The notes under the pieces: generated by a model
Databases searched by the model: none
What the model was told of the DNA's origin: nothing
What the model saw: only the letters and a program-made list of their open reading frames with translations
From: Desulfobacteraceae bacterium
Lineage (GTDB): Bacteria; Desulfobacterota; Desulfobacteria; Desulfobacterales; RPRI01
NCBI GenBank assembly: GCA_011391695.1
Contig: JAABQB010000005.1
Location: 1 to 64,000, forward strand
Direction of reading: 5' to 3'
DNA length: 64,000 nt
Shown: positions 57,328 to 64,000 of the stretch, piece by piece
How the letters are laid out: each line of letters begins with the position of its first letter
How positions within the stretch are numbered: the first letter of the stretch is position 1
Program-made: the position numbers and the translations under genes

Positions 57328-58182
57328 ATGGAAACTGAATCCGCAGCCGCGGAAAACTTTTTCACATATGGGAAACAGAACATGACTACAGAGGATAAAA
57401 CGGCTCGCATTGATCCTGTAAAATACAGCCTTGACAGCAAATTTAATTTTAAATGTCATAAGGGAGTCAAGTGTTTTACCAAATGTTGCAGAGGCATTAA
57501 TATTATTTTAACGCCTTACGACATAGTAAGGTTGAAAAACTGTCTTTCTCTTTCTTCGGAAGATTTTTTGACCATTTATACGGAACCGCAGCTTCTTGAG
57601 AGAACAGATCTGCCTGTTGTAACTTTGAAACTTCTTGATGATGAATTAAAATCCTGCCCTTTTGTAAGAGATGACGGGTGTCTTGTCTACTCCGACAGGC
57701 CCACAGCCTGCAGATATTATCCTGTTGGTGTTGCATCTCTATCCCATAAAGAAGGTTCGGATGCCAAGGATTTTTATTTTTTTGTGAATGAACCCCATTG
57801 CCTGGGATTCGAGGAAGATAAAGTCTGGACAATCGAGGAATGGCGGATAGATCAGGGTGTTGATATACACGACGAAATTAATGCCGGATGGACGGATCTC
57901 GTAGTTAAAAAAAGGTCATTTCCGCAAAACATTAAACTTACGGAAAAAAGCAAAAAAATGTTTTTTACTGCAAGCTATGATGCTGAAAAATTCAGACAGT
58001 TTGTTTTTGAAAGCTCATTTCTGACACTTTACAATATAGATGATAAAACTCTCGAAAGAATAAAAAGTGATGATATGGCGCTGCTCGAATTCGGTTTCAG
58101 ATGGCTTAATTCCGTTCTGTTTAGAGACGAGTCTTTTAAGGTGAATGAAGAAGCGGTCGCGCGAAGAATAAAAAAGGAATAA
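57328..58182 (+). CDS. YkgJ-family cysteine-cluster protein
   Basis: A protein of about 284 residues with the YkgJ-type cysteine cluster: KCFTKCCRGINIILTPYDI, then SCPFVRDDGCLVYSDRPTACRYYPVG, then PHCLG. It probably holds an Fe-S or zinc centre; the role is unknown. The C-terminal half is helical and unlike known domains. Possible starts are ATG 57328, TTG 57316 and ATG 57382 (MTTEDKTARIDP); the last fits the family best but none has a strong ribosome binding site. It is the second clear cysteine-cluster gene of this kind here, after 35412. Confidence 0.8.
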   Translation: METESAAAENFFTYGKQNMTTEDKTARIDPVKYSLDSKFNFKCHKGVKCFTKCCRGINIILTPYDIVRLKNCLSLSSEDFLTIYTEPQLLERTDLPVVTLKLLDDELKSCPFVRDDGCLVYSDRPTACRYYPVGVASLSHKEGSDAKDFYFFVNEPHCLGFEEDKVWTIEEWRIDQGVDIHDEINAGWTDLVVKKRSFPQNIKLTEKSKKMFFTASYDAEKFRQFVFESSFLTLYNIDDKTLERIKSDDMALLEFGFRWLNSVLFRDESFKVNEEAVARRIKKE

Positions 58183-58184
58183 AA

Positions 58185-58219
58185 TTATGGCGGCCGCCCA
58201 TGAAAAACGGCCGCCATAA
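58185..58219. terminator. Bidirectional hairpin terminator
   Basis: TTATGGCGGCCG (58185-58196) and CGGCCGCCATAA (58208-58219) form a perfect 12-bp stem with an 11-base loop. It is placed between the converging YkgJ-type gene and dapA. T-runs on either side are weak, but position and stability fit a shared terminator. Confidence 0.7.
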
Positions 58220-58222
58220 AGT

Positions 58223-59257
58223 CTAATAGCTTTGGTAACAAAGCCCTTCCATGATCGAAGAATTTTTCAACCGGTCATTAATATTTACATCAAAAAAATC
58301 TTCAACCGGCCTGAATATTTCAGGGTTTTTGCTTTGCACATTCCGTAATGATTCAAGAATCTTTTCAAGCCCGTTTTTTGTCAGTTTTCCAAGAGGCTTT
58401 CTGCATCCCCCTGAAGGCATTCCAAGAATCGACATGACAGCTTTTACGGCAAGAGGGTTTCTTGCCCGAAAAACAACATCTCCGTAAGGAGTCTTTTCCT
58501 TGGTCTTAACGGTAACAAGCTCAAATAAAGGATCAAGAGCAGTTTTGTATTTTTTTGCTTCAGAGTTTTTGCCCTCAAAAATTGCTTTTACCATTTCAGT
58601 TACAGCCTTAGGCGCTATGTTTGATATAACAGATACAACTCCTCCGGCTTTTATATCCGGATCGGTCATCATTTCATATGTTAAACCGTCATCACCTGAA
58701 AGGATGGTATAGTCGGGCCCGCAACAAGTTCTTGTACGCTTCATGTTATCTATGTTCCCGGTGGCCTCTTTCACAGTGTCTACATTGCTAAATTCTTTAT
58801 ACAGAAGAGCCAGATCCTCCGGAAGCAACTGAGTTCCGGTTCTGCCCGGAATTACATACGGTATAACCTGAACATCAGGAAAAGCCGAAGCAACAGGACC
58901 AATATATTCTTTGCGTATCTCAAGAGAGCTAGGCCCGTTGTAATAAGGGTCCACAAGTAAGACGGCATCAACTCCGACATTTGCGGCATGATTTGTCGCG
59001 GCAAGCGCTTCTTTTGTATTGTTGCTCCCAGTTCCGGCTATACATAAGCATTTACCTTTTGATTTTCTTGATACATTTTCTATGATCTTGTTGTGTTCAT
59101 CCCATGTAAGGGTCGGGCTCTCGCCGGTAGTGCCTACAGCCAGTATTCCGGTTATGCCGTTAGTAATCTGAAAATCAACCAGAGATGAAAGTCCGCTATA
59201 ATCCACAGAATCATCCTTAAACGGTGTGACAAGGGCGGTAAAACTTCCGGTAATCAT
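58223..59257 (-). CDS. dapA: 4-hydroxy-tetrahydrodipicolinate synthase family protein
   Basis: A 344-residue TIM-barrel aldolase. It starts MITGSFTALVTPFKDDSVDY, with the GTTGESPTL motif, YVIPGRTG with the active-site tyrosine, and the Schiff-base lysine in VDTVKEATGN. DapA condenses pyruvate and aspartate semialdehyde on the way to lysine and diaminopimelate. The usual length is about 292; this one has a C-terminal extension of about 50 residues. Other members of the family act on sialic or sugar acids, but the start and GTTGESPTL favour DapA. Confidence 0.85.
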   Translation of the reverse strand: MITGSFTALVTPFKDDSVDYSGLSSLVDFQITNGITGILAVGTTGESPTLTWDEHNKIIENVSRKSKGKCLCIAGTGSNNTKEALAATNHAANVGVDAVLLVDPYYNGPSSLEIRKEYIGPVASAFPDVQVIPYVIPGRTGTQLLPEDLALLYKEFSNVDTVKEATGNIDNMKRTRTCCGPDYTILSGDDGLTYEMMTDPDIKAGGVVSVISNIAPKAVTEMVKAIFEGKNSEAKKYKTALDPLFELVTVKTKEKTPYGDVVFRARNPLAVKAVMSILGMPSGGCRKPLGKLTKNGLEKILESLRNVQSKNPEIFRPVEDFFDVNINDRLKNSSIMEGLCYQSY

Positions 59258-59494
59258 AAAAACCCCCTTTTTTATCTGATAATTGTCTTACAAATAACCC
59301 TCAAGATATAACTTTATAATAACGGTAGAAAAGAGACATTGCTCTGTCAAGAAAAAAAGATCTTTTTTATTTTACTTGGAAAGAATGTAAAAAATGTTTA
59401 TAAGAATTTTGTGTTCACATGCGGTTTTATGTTTTTACTTGAAAACCTGTTACCCACATAATAACCCCAAATTAAAAAATCTCAAGGATATAAT

Positions 59495-60115
59495 ATGGAA
59501 AAGGCAAAAAATGTTGAAGAATACATAGCTCAGCAAAAAGAAGCGATTGCATCAAATCCCGATTGCGGAACATCCCATTATAATCTGGCCGTAGCCCTTA
59601 TTGGACTGAAAAAATTCGAAGAAGCCGAAAAAGAGCTGCAAGACGCTATTGGTTGCAGCCCAAGCCTGGCTGAAGCCTATGTTCAGCTTGGAGGCCTTTG
59701 TCTTAATCGCGGTGATATTGAAGGCTGTTTATATTACAACACACAGGCAATTCATTCAAGGGCCGGTTTTTCCGAAGGATACGGCAATATAGGTTTTATT
59801 AATCTTCAGAAGGGAAACATTGATGAGGCAATTGCTGCGTTAAAAAAAGCTATTGCATATAATTCAAGATTTTTACAGGCGTATACGACTCTTGCAAATG
59901 CATATCTTATGAAAGGCCTTGTTGTTGAAAGCATCGCAGCAAGTCTTAAGGCTATAGAAATTGAGCCGAATTTTGCGGTTGCCCATAATAACCTTGCGAT
60001 CGCCTACATGGAAAACAGCCAGTTCGACAGGGCTGTTGAACATTGCAATAAGGCAATAGAACTTGGATACACTGTAGCTCCGGAAATTTTGCAGGAACTT
60101 GAACAATACAAATAA
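59495..60115 (+). CDS. Tetratricopeptide-repeat protein
   Basis: A 206-residue protein built of about five TPR units, such as AVALIGLKKFEEAEKELQDAI, GNIGFINLQKGNIDEAIAALKKAI and AYMENSQFDRAVEHCNKAIELG. It has no signal peptide, so it is probably a cytoplasmic scaffold. The next gene overlaps or starts 13 bases after it. The pair lies upstream of dsrAB, separated by a 377-base region with a hairpin element. Confidence 0.85.
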   Translation: MEKAKNVEEYIAQQKEAIASNPDCGTSHYNLAVALIGLKKFEEAEKELQDAIGCSPSLAEAYVQLGGLCLNRGDIEGCLYYNTQAIHSRAGFSEGYGNIGFINLQKGNIDEAIAALKKAIAYNSRFLQAYTTLANAYLMKGLVVESIAASLKAIEIEPNFAVAHNNLAIAYMENSQFDRAVEHCNKAIELGYTVAPEILQELEQYK

Positions 60116-60128
60116 CGATCCATCATTA

Positions 60129-61301
60129 ATGTATGTAAATCCAAAACTCATATTTTCCCTTTCAAGCCAAACGCAACCCATCGAACCAAACAGCAGCATA
60201 TGGAATCTGCCGATTCCTGTAAAAAGAGAAGTTACAGGGATAAGTGCGGATCAAAACGCTTCCCTTTCTGTAACCTATGGAGATTATTTCGAAGCAGCCG
60301 GCTCTTTTATTAAAAAGAATAACTATGAAGTTATATCAACTGCTTTGTCGTATATGAAAAAAGATATACGCCCTGAACAGATTAATGAAATAAGAATTTC
60401 GCTGGAAAAACATGGCTCATTTTATCATCCTTCAAAAGTTGAAGCCGTTACAGATAATGCATCAATTCCTTTTGTTTTGAATGCTGCCGTATCAAAAATC
60501 GGTATAGAATGTATCCACAAAGAATTTATTACATTAAAAAAGCTTAATTCAGATTTTTTATATTCCTTTATTCCAGTGGTTTACGGCGAGTATGTTTTTA
60601 TCGGCAGGAACAATCTTCAAATCGGAATGTTTCTCGGAGAATGGTTTGAAGGATATAGTGAATTTCACATTTCAAAGGATCCTTCCGACGGAAAAGAAAA
60701 AATATTGATGTGGGATAATTTAAGTGGCAACTTTTTTGTAACTGAAGACAAAACAATAGAAATTTACATGCAGGCATCAATGATAATGACCTGCTTTTAT
60801 AATGTTAATACATTTGAGCAAATATTCCCCTGGCATCATGCAGCAGGAGATTTTGTAGTAAAACAGTCTGGCGATGCTCTGGATGTAAAACTTATAACTG
60901 CCAGACAGTACGCCGCCTTATATGAAACTGATACCCAAAACAGCAATCCGGATTCGATATTCGAAGGATTGCTGATCTTCCTGATTGTTATATCCATCAG
61001 GATGCGTCTCGACAGACTTGACGGAACCGGCAATATCGTGTGGGCTGACAACATAGCGGTTGAAGGAACAACAAGGGGCTTCCGGGAAGGAATTATAATA
61101 AAATCCAAGTCAGGGGTGATTCCGTATAATTTTATCGACGAATTCAGAATTTATCTTCAATCCATATCCGAGAATGAATTGTTTGAACTGTTAAAAACCA
61201 TTATTAGTTCCTTTAATCAATCGGCTCCCGACATACCGGTTATTTATAGAAACATGGCCAAACATTCCAGCGAACTGTTTCATGCTTTAAAAATTCTCTG
61301 A
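60129..61301 (+). CDS. Unrecognised 390-residue protein upstream of dsrAB
   Basis: A soluble-looking protein of about 390 residues, starting MYVNPKLIFSLSSQTQPIEP. Two notable stretches are FPVVYGEYVFIGRNNLQIG-type beta segments in the middle (around 165-185) and the block FPWHHAAGDFVVK (about 235-247). The C-terminal third is helical. I recognise no family. HHAAGDF recalls nothing certain, although the arrangement of H and D residues could form a metal or phosphate site. The frame is open to TTG 60099, within the TPR gene; ATG 60129 fits better. Probable cotranscription with the TPR gene suggests a shared function. Confidence 0.7.
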   Translation: MYVNPKLIFSLSSQTQPIEPNSSIWNLPIPVKREVTGISADQNASLSVTYGDYFEAAGSFIKKNNYEVISTALSYMKKDIRPEQINEIRISLEKHGSFYHPSKVEAVTDNASIPFVLNAAVSKIGIECIHKEFITLKKLNSDFLYSFIPVVYGEYVFIGRNNLQIGMFLGEWFEGYSEFHISKDPSDGKEKILMWDNLSGNFFVTEDKTIEIYMQASMIMTCFYNVNTFEQIFPWHHAAGDFVVKQSGDALDVKLITARQYAALYETDTQNSNPDSIFEGLLIFLIVISIRMRLDRLDGTGNIVWADNIAVEGTTRGFREGIIIKSKSGVIPYNFIDEFRIYLQSISENELFELLKTIISSFNQSAPDIPVIYRNMAKHSSELFHALKIL

Positions 61302-61309
61302 TTCGTAAT

Positions 61310-61393
61310 AGCCAATTGCAAAAATATGTTTCCCCTCACCCTAACCCTCTCCCGCAAGGGGAGAGGGAATTTTTGAGACTTTTGCAATTGGCT
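61310..61393. repeat. 84-bp inverted-repeat element with CCCTAACCC hairpin
   Basis: The ends AGCCAATTGCAAAA (61310-61323) and TTTTGCAATTGGCT (61380-61393) are perfect 14-bp inverted copies. The interior holds a hairpin of CCCTCTCCC and GGGGAGAGGG around a CGCAA turn. The internal sequence CCCTCACCCTAACCCTCTCC belongs to a repeat found in many proteobacterial genomes. It follows the unknown protein and could end its transcript. Confidence 0.7.
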
Positions 61394-61495
61394 CACAATA
61401 TATAGTGCTTTTATGCAACTTGCACCACAAAATAAAGATGGTTTTAATTATTCACCATTTATGAATATCAACGGGTTATGAACACTCATTTTTTA

Positions 61496-61524
61496 TTGAC
61501 AACAAGCAATATTAATCTTATACG
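61496..61524 (+). promoter_or_regulatory. Sigma-70-type promoter of dsrAB
   Basis: A perfect TTGACA (61496-61501), a 17-base spacer and TATACG (61519-61524). Around it CAACAAG (61500-61506) and CTTGTTG (61530-61536) form a 7-bp inverted repeat that covers the -10, a good place for a repressor. The leader to dsrA is about 148 bases. Confidence 0.5.
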
Positions 61525-61678
61525 GAGTCCTTGTTGATACGTTGTTTTTTACAGTAATATCTTCAAACATACTTATAAATATGCAAACGCGAGAGGAGGT
61601 GACCGCACAAGCTCCGAGTCTGAAGTTAAATAACTCAATCTGTATTCTCTGTCATATTAACAAAATGGAGGTAAAACA

Positions 61679-62989
61679 ATGAAACATAAGACCCCTTTGT
61701 TGGATCAGCTTGAAAGCGGGCCGTGGCCGAGCTTTGTATCTGATCTGAAGCAAGAGGCAGAAGTTAGAGCAAAAAACGTGAAAGGTATTAATTACCAGAT
61801 CCCGGTTGACGTTTGCGATGATCTTCTTGGAATTCTGGAACTTTCTTACAAGCACAAAAGAACTCACTGGAAACACGGTGGGATTGTCGGTGTTTTCGGT
61901 TATGGTGGAGGCGTTATCGGAAGGTATTGCGATCAGCCGGAAATGTTTCCCGGGGTTGCTCATTTCCATACCATGCGCGTAAGCCAGCCCGCCGGTAAGT
62001 TCTATACCTCAAAATATTTAAAGCAGCTTTGCGACCTTTGGGAGTTTCGCGGCAGCGGTATTACAAACATGCATGGTTCGACAGGAGATATAGTATGGAT
62101 CGGAACGACAACTCCACAACTTGAGGAGATCTTTTTCGAATTGACCCATACATTTAATCAGGATCTGGGAGGTTCAGGCTCAAACCTGAGAACTCCTTCA
62201 GATTGTATCGGCTCGGCACGCTGTGAATACTCCTGCTATGACACCCAGCATTTATGTCATACTCTTACAAACGATTATCAGGACGAACTTCATCGCCCGG
62301 CATTCCCCTATAAATTCAAGTTTAAGTTTGACGGCTGTCCCAACTGCTGCGTTGCATCAATCGCACGTTCAGACATGTCATTTATAGGCACCTGGAAGGA
62401 CGACATCCGACTCGATCAGAAAGCTGTTAAAGCATATGTTGGCGGCGAATATGCTCCTAATGCAGGGGCTCATTCAGGACGTGACTGGGGTAAGTTTGAT
62501 ATCCAGAAAGAAGTCATTAATCTTTGCCCGACAGACTGCATGCGTTATGAAGGCGGCAAACTCGAAATCAACAACCGAGAGTGTACAAGGTGCATGCACT
62601 GCATTAACGTTATGCCGCGGGCTCTGAGAATCGGTAACGATAGAGGCCTTTCAATACTGGTTGGAGCCAAGGCTCCGATTCTTGACGGCGCCCAGATGGG
62701 TTCTCTCCTTGTTCCTTTTGTTAAGGCGGAAGAGCCTTATGACGAAATCAAAGCGGTGATTGAAGCTGTTTGGGATTGGTGGATGGAAGAAGGAAAGAAC
62801 CGTGAAAGACTCGGCGAGTTAATCAAACGCCAGGGTTTCCAGAAACTTCTTGAGATGACAAATATCAAACCGATGCCACAGCATGTTAAAGAGCCCCGAT
62901 CCAATCCTTACATCTTCTGGAAAGAGGATGAGGTTGAAGGCGGCTTTACTGGCGACATTAACGAATTCAGAAAATACCATCAGAGATAG
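61679..62989 (+). CDS. dsrA: Dissimilatory sulfite reductase alpha subunit
   Basis: A full-length DsrA of 436 residues. It has the sirohaem/[4Fe-4S] cysteine region (CIGSARCEYSCYDTQ and DGCPNCCVASIARSD) and an inserted ferredoxin domain with CTRCMHCINVMPRAL. With DsrB it forms an alpha2beta2 enzyme that reduces sulfite in the cytoplasm. This is the marker gene of sulfate and sulfite reducers. GGAGGT (61667-61672) lies 6 bases before the ATG. dsrB follows after 12 bases. The N-terminal residues are normal for reductive-type bacterial DsrA. Confidence 0.98.
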   Translation: MKHKTPLLDQLESGPWPSFVSDLKQEAEVRAKNVKGINYQIPVDVCDDLLGILELSYKHKRTHWKHGGIVGVFGYGGGVIGRYCDQPEMFPGVAHFHTMRVSQPAGKFYTSKYLKQLCDLWEFRGSGITNMHGSTGDIVWIGTTTPQLEEIFFELTHTFNQDLGGSGSNLRTPSDCIGSARCEYSCYDTQHLCHTLTNDYQDELHRPAFPYKFKFKFDGCPNCCVASIARSDMSFIGTWKDDIRLDQKAVKAYVGGEYAPNAGAHSGRDWGKFDIQKEVINLCPTDCMRYEGGKLEINNRECTRCMHCINVMPRALRIGNDRGLSILVGAKAPILDGAQMGSLLVPFVKAEEPYDEIKAVIEAVWDWWMEEGKNRERLGELIKRQGFQKLLEMTNIKPMPQHVKEPRSNPYIFWKEDEVEGGFTGDINEFRKYHQR

Positions 62990-63001
62990 GGGGTAAAGAC
63001 C

Positions 63002-64000
63002 ATGGCATTCATATCCTCAGGATACAATAAAGACAAACCGATGGAAAACAGGATAACCGACATCGGTCCGAGAAAATACGATGAGTTCTATCATCCGATA
63101 ATTGCTAAAAACAAAGGCAAATGGCTGTATCACGAAATTCTTGAACCGGGTGTTCTGGTTCATGTTTCCGAAACAGGCGATAAAATATTTACAGTAAGAG
63201 TCGGCGGCTGCCGTTTGATGAGCTGCACACATATCCGCGAAATCTGCGAAATCGCAGACAAGCATTGCGGCGGATATTTAAGATTTACAACCAGAAACAA
63301 CATAGAGTTTTTTGTTGACAGCCTGGATAAAGTTGCTCCTTTGAAAAAAGATCTTGAGAGCAGAAAATTCGCAGGTGGAAGTTTCAAGTTCCCGGTCGGC
63401 GGCACAGGCGCCGGAGTCACCAATATAGTTCACACCCAGGGATGGATTCATTGCCATACACCGGCAACAGATGCTTCCGGACCGGTAAAGGCCACAATGG
63501 ATGTGCTGTTTGATGATTTCAAAAGCATGAGGATGCCTGCTCAATTGCGTGTTTCTCTTGCATGCTGCCTCAACATGTGCGGCGCTGTTCATTGCTCTGA
63601 TATCGCTATTCTCGGATATCACCGCAAACCGCCTATGATTGACAATGAGTATCTGGATAAGATGTGCGAAATTCCGCTCGCAATAGCTGCCTGTCCGACA
63701 GCAGCCATCAAGCCTGCAAAAGTTGAGGTTAACGGTGTAAAATTAAACAGCGTCTCCATAAACAACGATCGCTGCATGTACTGCGGCAACTGTTACACAA
63801 TGTGTCCTTCGATGCCTCTTGCAGACGCTGTCGGCGACGGCATAGTAATCATGGCCGGCGGCAAGGTTTCAAACAGGATAAGCGCACCGAAATTCTCCAA
63901 AGTCGTAGTAGCTTTCCTGCCCAACGAAACGCCGCGCTGGCCCCAGACAACAGCTGTAATTAAGAATATGGTGGAAGCTTATGCCAAAGACGCAAACAAA
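63002..64000 (+). CDS. dsrB: Dissimilatory sulfite reductase beta subunit, partial
   Basis: The first 333 codons of dsrB; the gene runs off the right edge. It starts [20 protein letters not shown]. It has the sirohaem-region cysteines in [18 protein letters not shown] and the ferredoxin domain [16 protein letters not shown]. It pairs with DsrA. An AGGGGGTAAA ribosome binding site overlaps the end of dsrA. Only a few tens of residues should be missing. Confidence 0.98.
   Translation, partial: MAFISSGYNKDKPMENRITDIGPRKYDEFYHPIIAKNKGKWLYHEILEPGVLVHVSETGDKIFTVRVGGCRLMSCTHIREICEIADKHCGGYLRFTTRNNIEFFVDSLDKVAPLKKDLESRKFAGGSFKFPVGGTGAGVTNIVHTQGWIHCHTPATDASGPVKATMDVLFDDFKSMRMPAQLRVSLACCLNMCGAVHCSDIAILGYHRKPPMIDNEYLDKMCEIPLAIAACPTAAIKPAKVEVNGVKLNSVSINNDRCMYCGNCYTMCPSMPLADAVGDGIVIMAGGKVSNRISAPKFSKVVVAFLPNETPRWPQTTAVIKNMVEAYAKDANK

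Larger units (their letters stand above)
61302..61678. other. Regulatory region upstream of dsrAB
   Basis: 377 bases with no supported gene. It contains an inverted-repeat element (61310-61393), a promoter-like pair (61496-61524) with a flanking 7-bp inverted repeat (61500-61536), and a leader of about 150 bases. The leader has an SD-like GAGGAGGTGA at 61594-61603 with no well-placed start codon, and a GGAG/CTCC pairing nearby. Confidence 0.55.

Noticed and set aside
59449-59458. TTACCCACA as a DnaA box
   Set aside because: A single, one-mismatch site with no neighbours is not evidence for an origin.

Overview
The window comes from the chromosome of a sulfate-reducing deltaproteobacterium (Desulfobacterota, most like Desulfobacterales). 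The evidence is direct: dsrA and the start of dsrB at the right end, a complete dsrMKJOP membrane complex operon on the minus strand, and a small multihaem cytochrome c. No phage, insertion sequence, CRISPR array, rRNA or tRNA was recognised by eye.

Layout. 0-6.5 kb: a cut-off gene, an XRE regulator, an FmdB zinc-ribbon protein, a ferrous-iron uptake operon (a Fur-FeoA fusion, feoA, feoB), a PflX-type radical SAM protein and pyrR. 6.5-17.5 kb: a MoaB-type protein followed by a glycogen cluster (bifunctional debranching enzyme, phosphorylase, glycogen synthase, eukaryote-like branching enzyme). 17.5-25.5 kb: lytic transglycosylase, an RdgC-like pair, dnaN, gyrB, thymidylate synthase and asnS. 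26-36 kb: a TIGR03960-type radical SAM fusion, rng, and the origin-linked block rpmH-rnpA-yidD-yidC-jag-mnmE, followed directly by a perfect parS site. dnaA and parAB are not in the window. 37-43 kb: dsrMKJOP preceded by an RsbRD-domain gene. 43-49 kb: aconitase, a sensor kinase and an NtrC-type activator. 49-60 kb: TPR protein, PfkB sugar/nucleoside kinase, metallo-beta-lactamase-fold protein, cytochrome c3-like protein, stand-alone CBM48 protein, a CdaA-YbbR fusion (c-di-AMP synthesis), UDP-glucose pyrophosphorylase, ilvE, a cysteine-cluster protein and dapA. 59-64 kb: a TPR protein, an unrecognised 400-residue protein, dsrA and dsrB.

How the genes work together. DsrAB reduces sulfite in the cytoplasm and DsrMKJOP links that step to membrane electron flow. 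The Feo operon supplies the iron that these Fe-S and haem proteins need. The glycogen genes, UDP-glucose pyrophosphorylase and the CBM48 protein point to polyglucose storage, with no glgC in view.

The most unusual signal is just downstream of the NtrC-type activator gene. It is a near-consensus sigma-54 promoter preceded by a perfect 16-bp palindrome and followed about 35 bases after the predicted start by a strong intrinsic terminator, with no plausible coding sequence on that strand. This looks like a short sigma-54-dependent regulatory RNA (about 74 nt) carrying an anti-Shine-Dalgarno stretch. The arrangement resembles CbrB-CrcZ or LuxO-Qrr but in a sulfate reducer. Other points worth a look are a 180-bp inverted-repeat element with a decayed second copy, a five-hairpin array, a G-quadruplex tract, several gene fusions, a split rdgC, and a metallo-hydrolase gene without a normal start codon.
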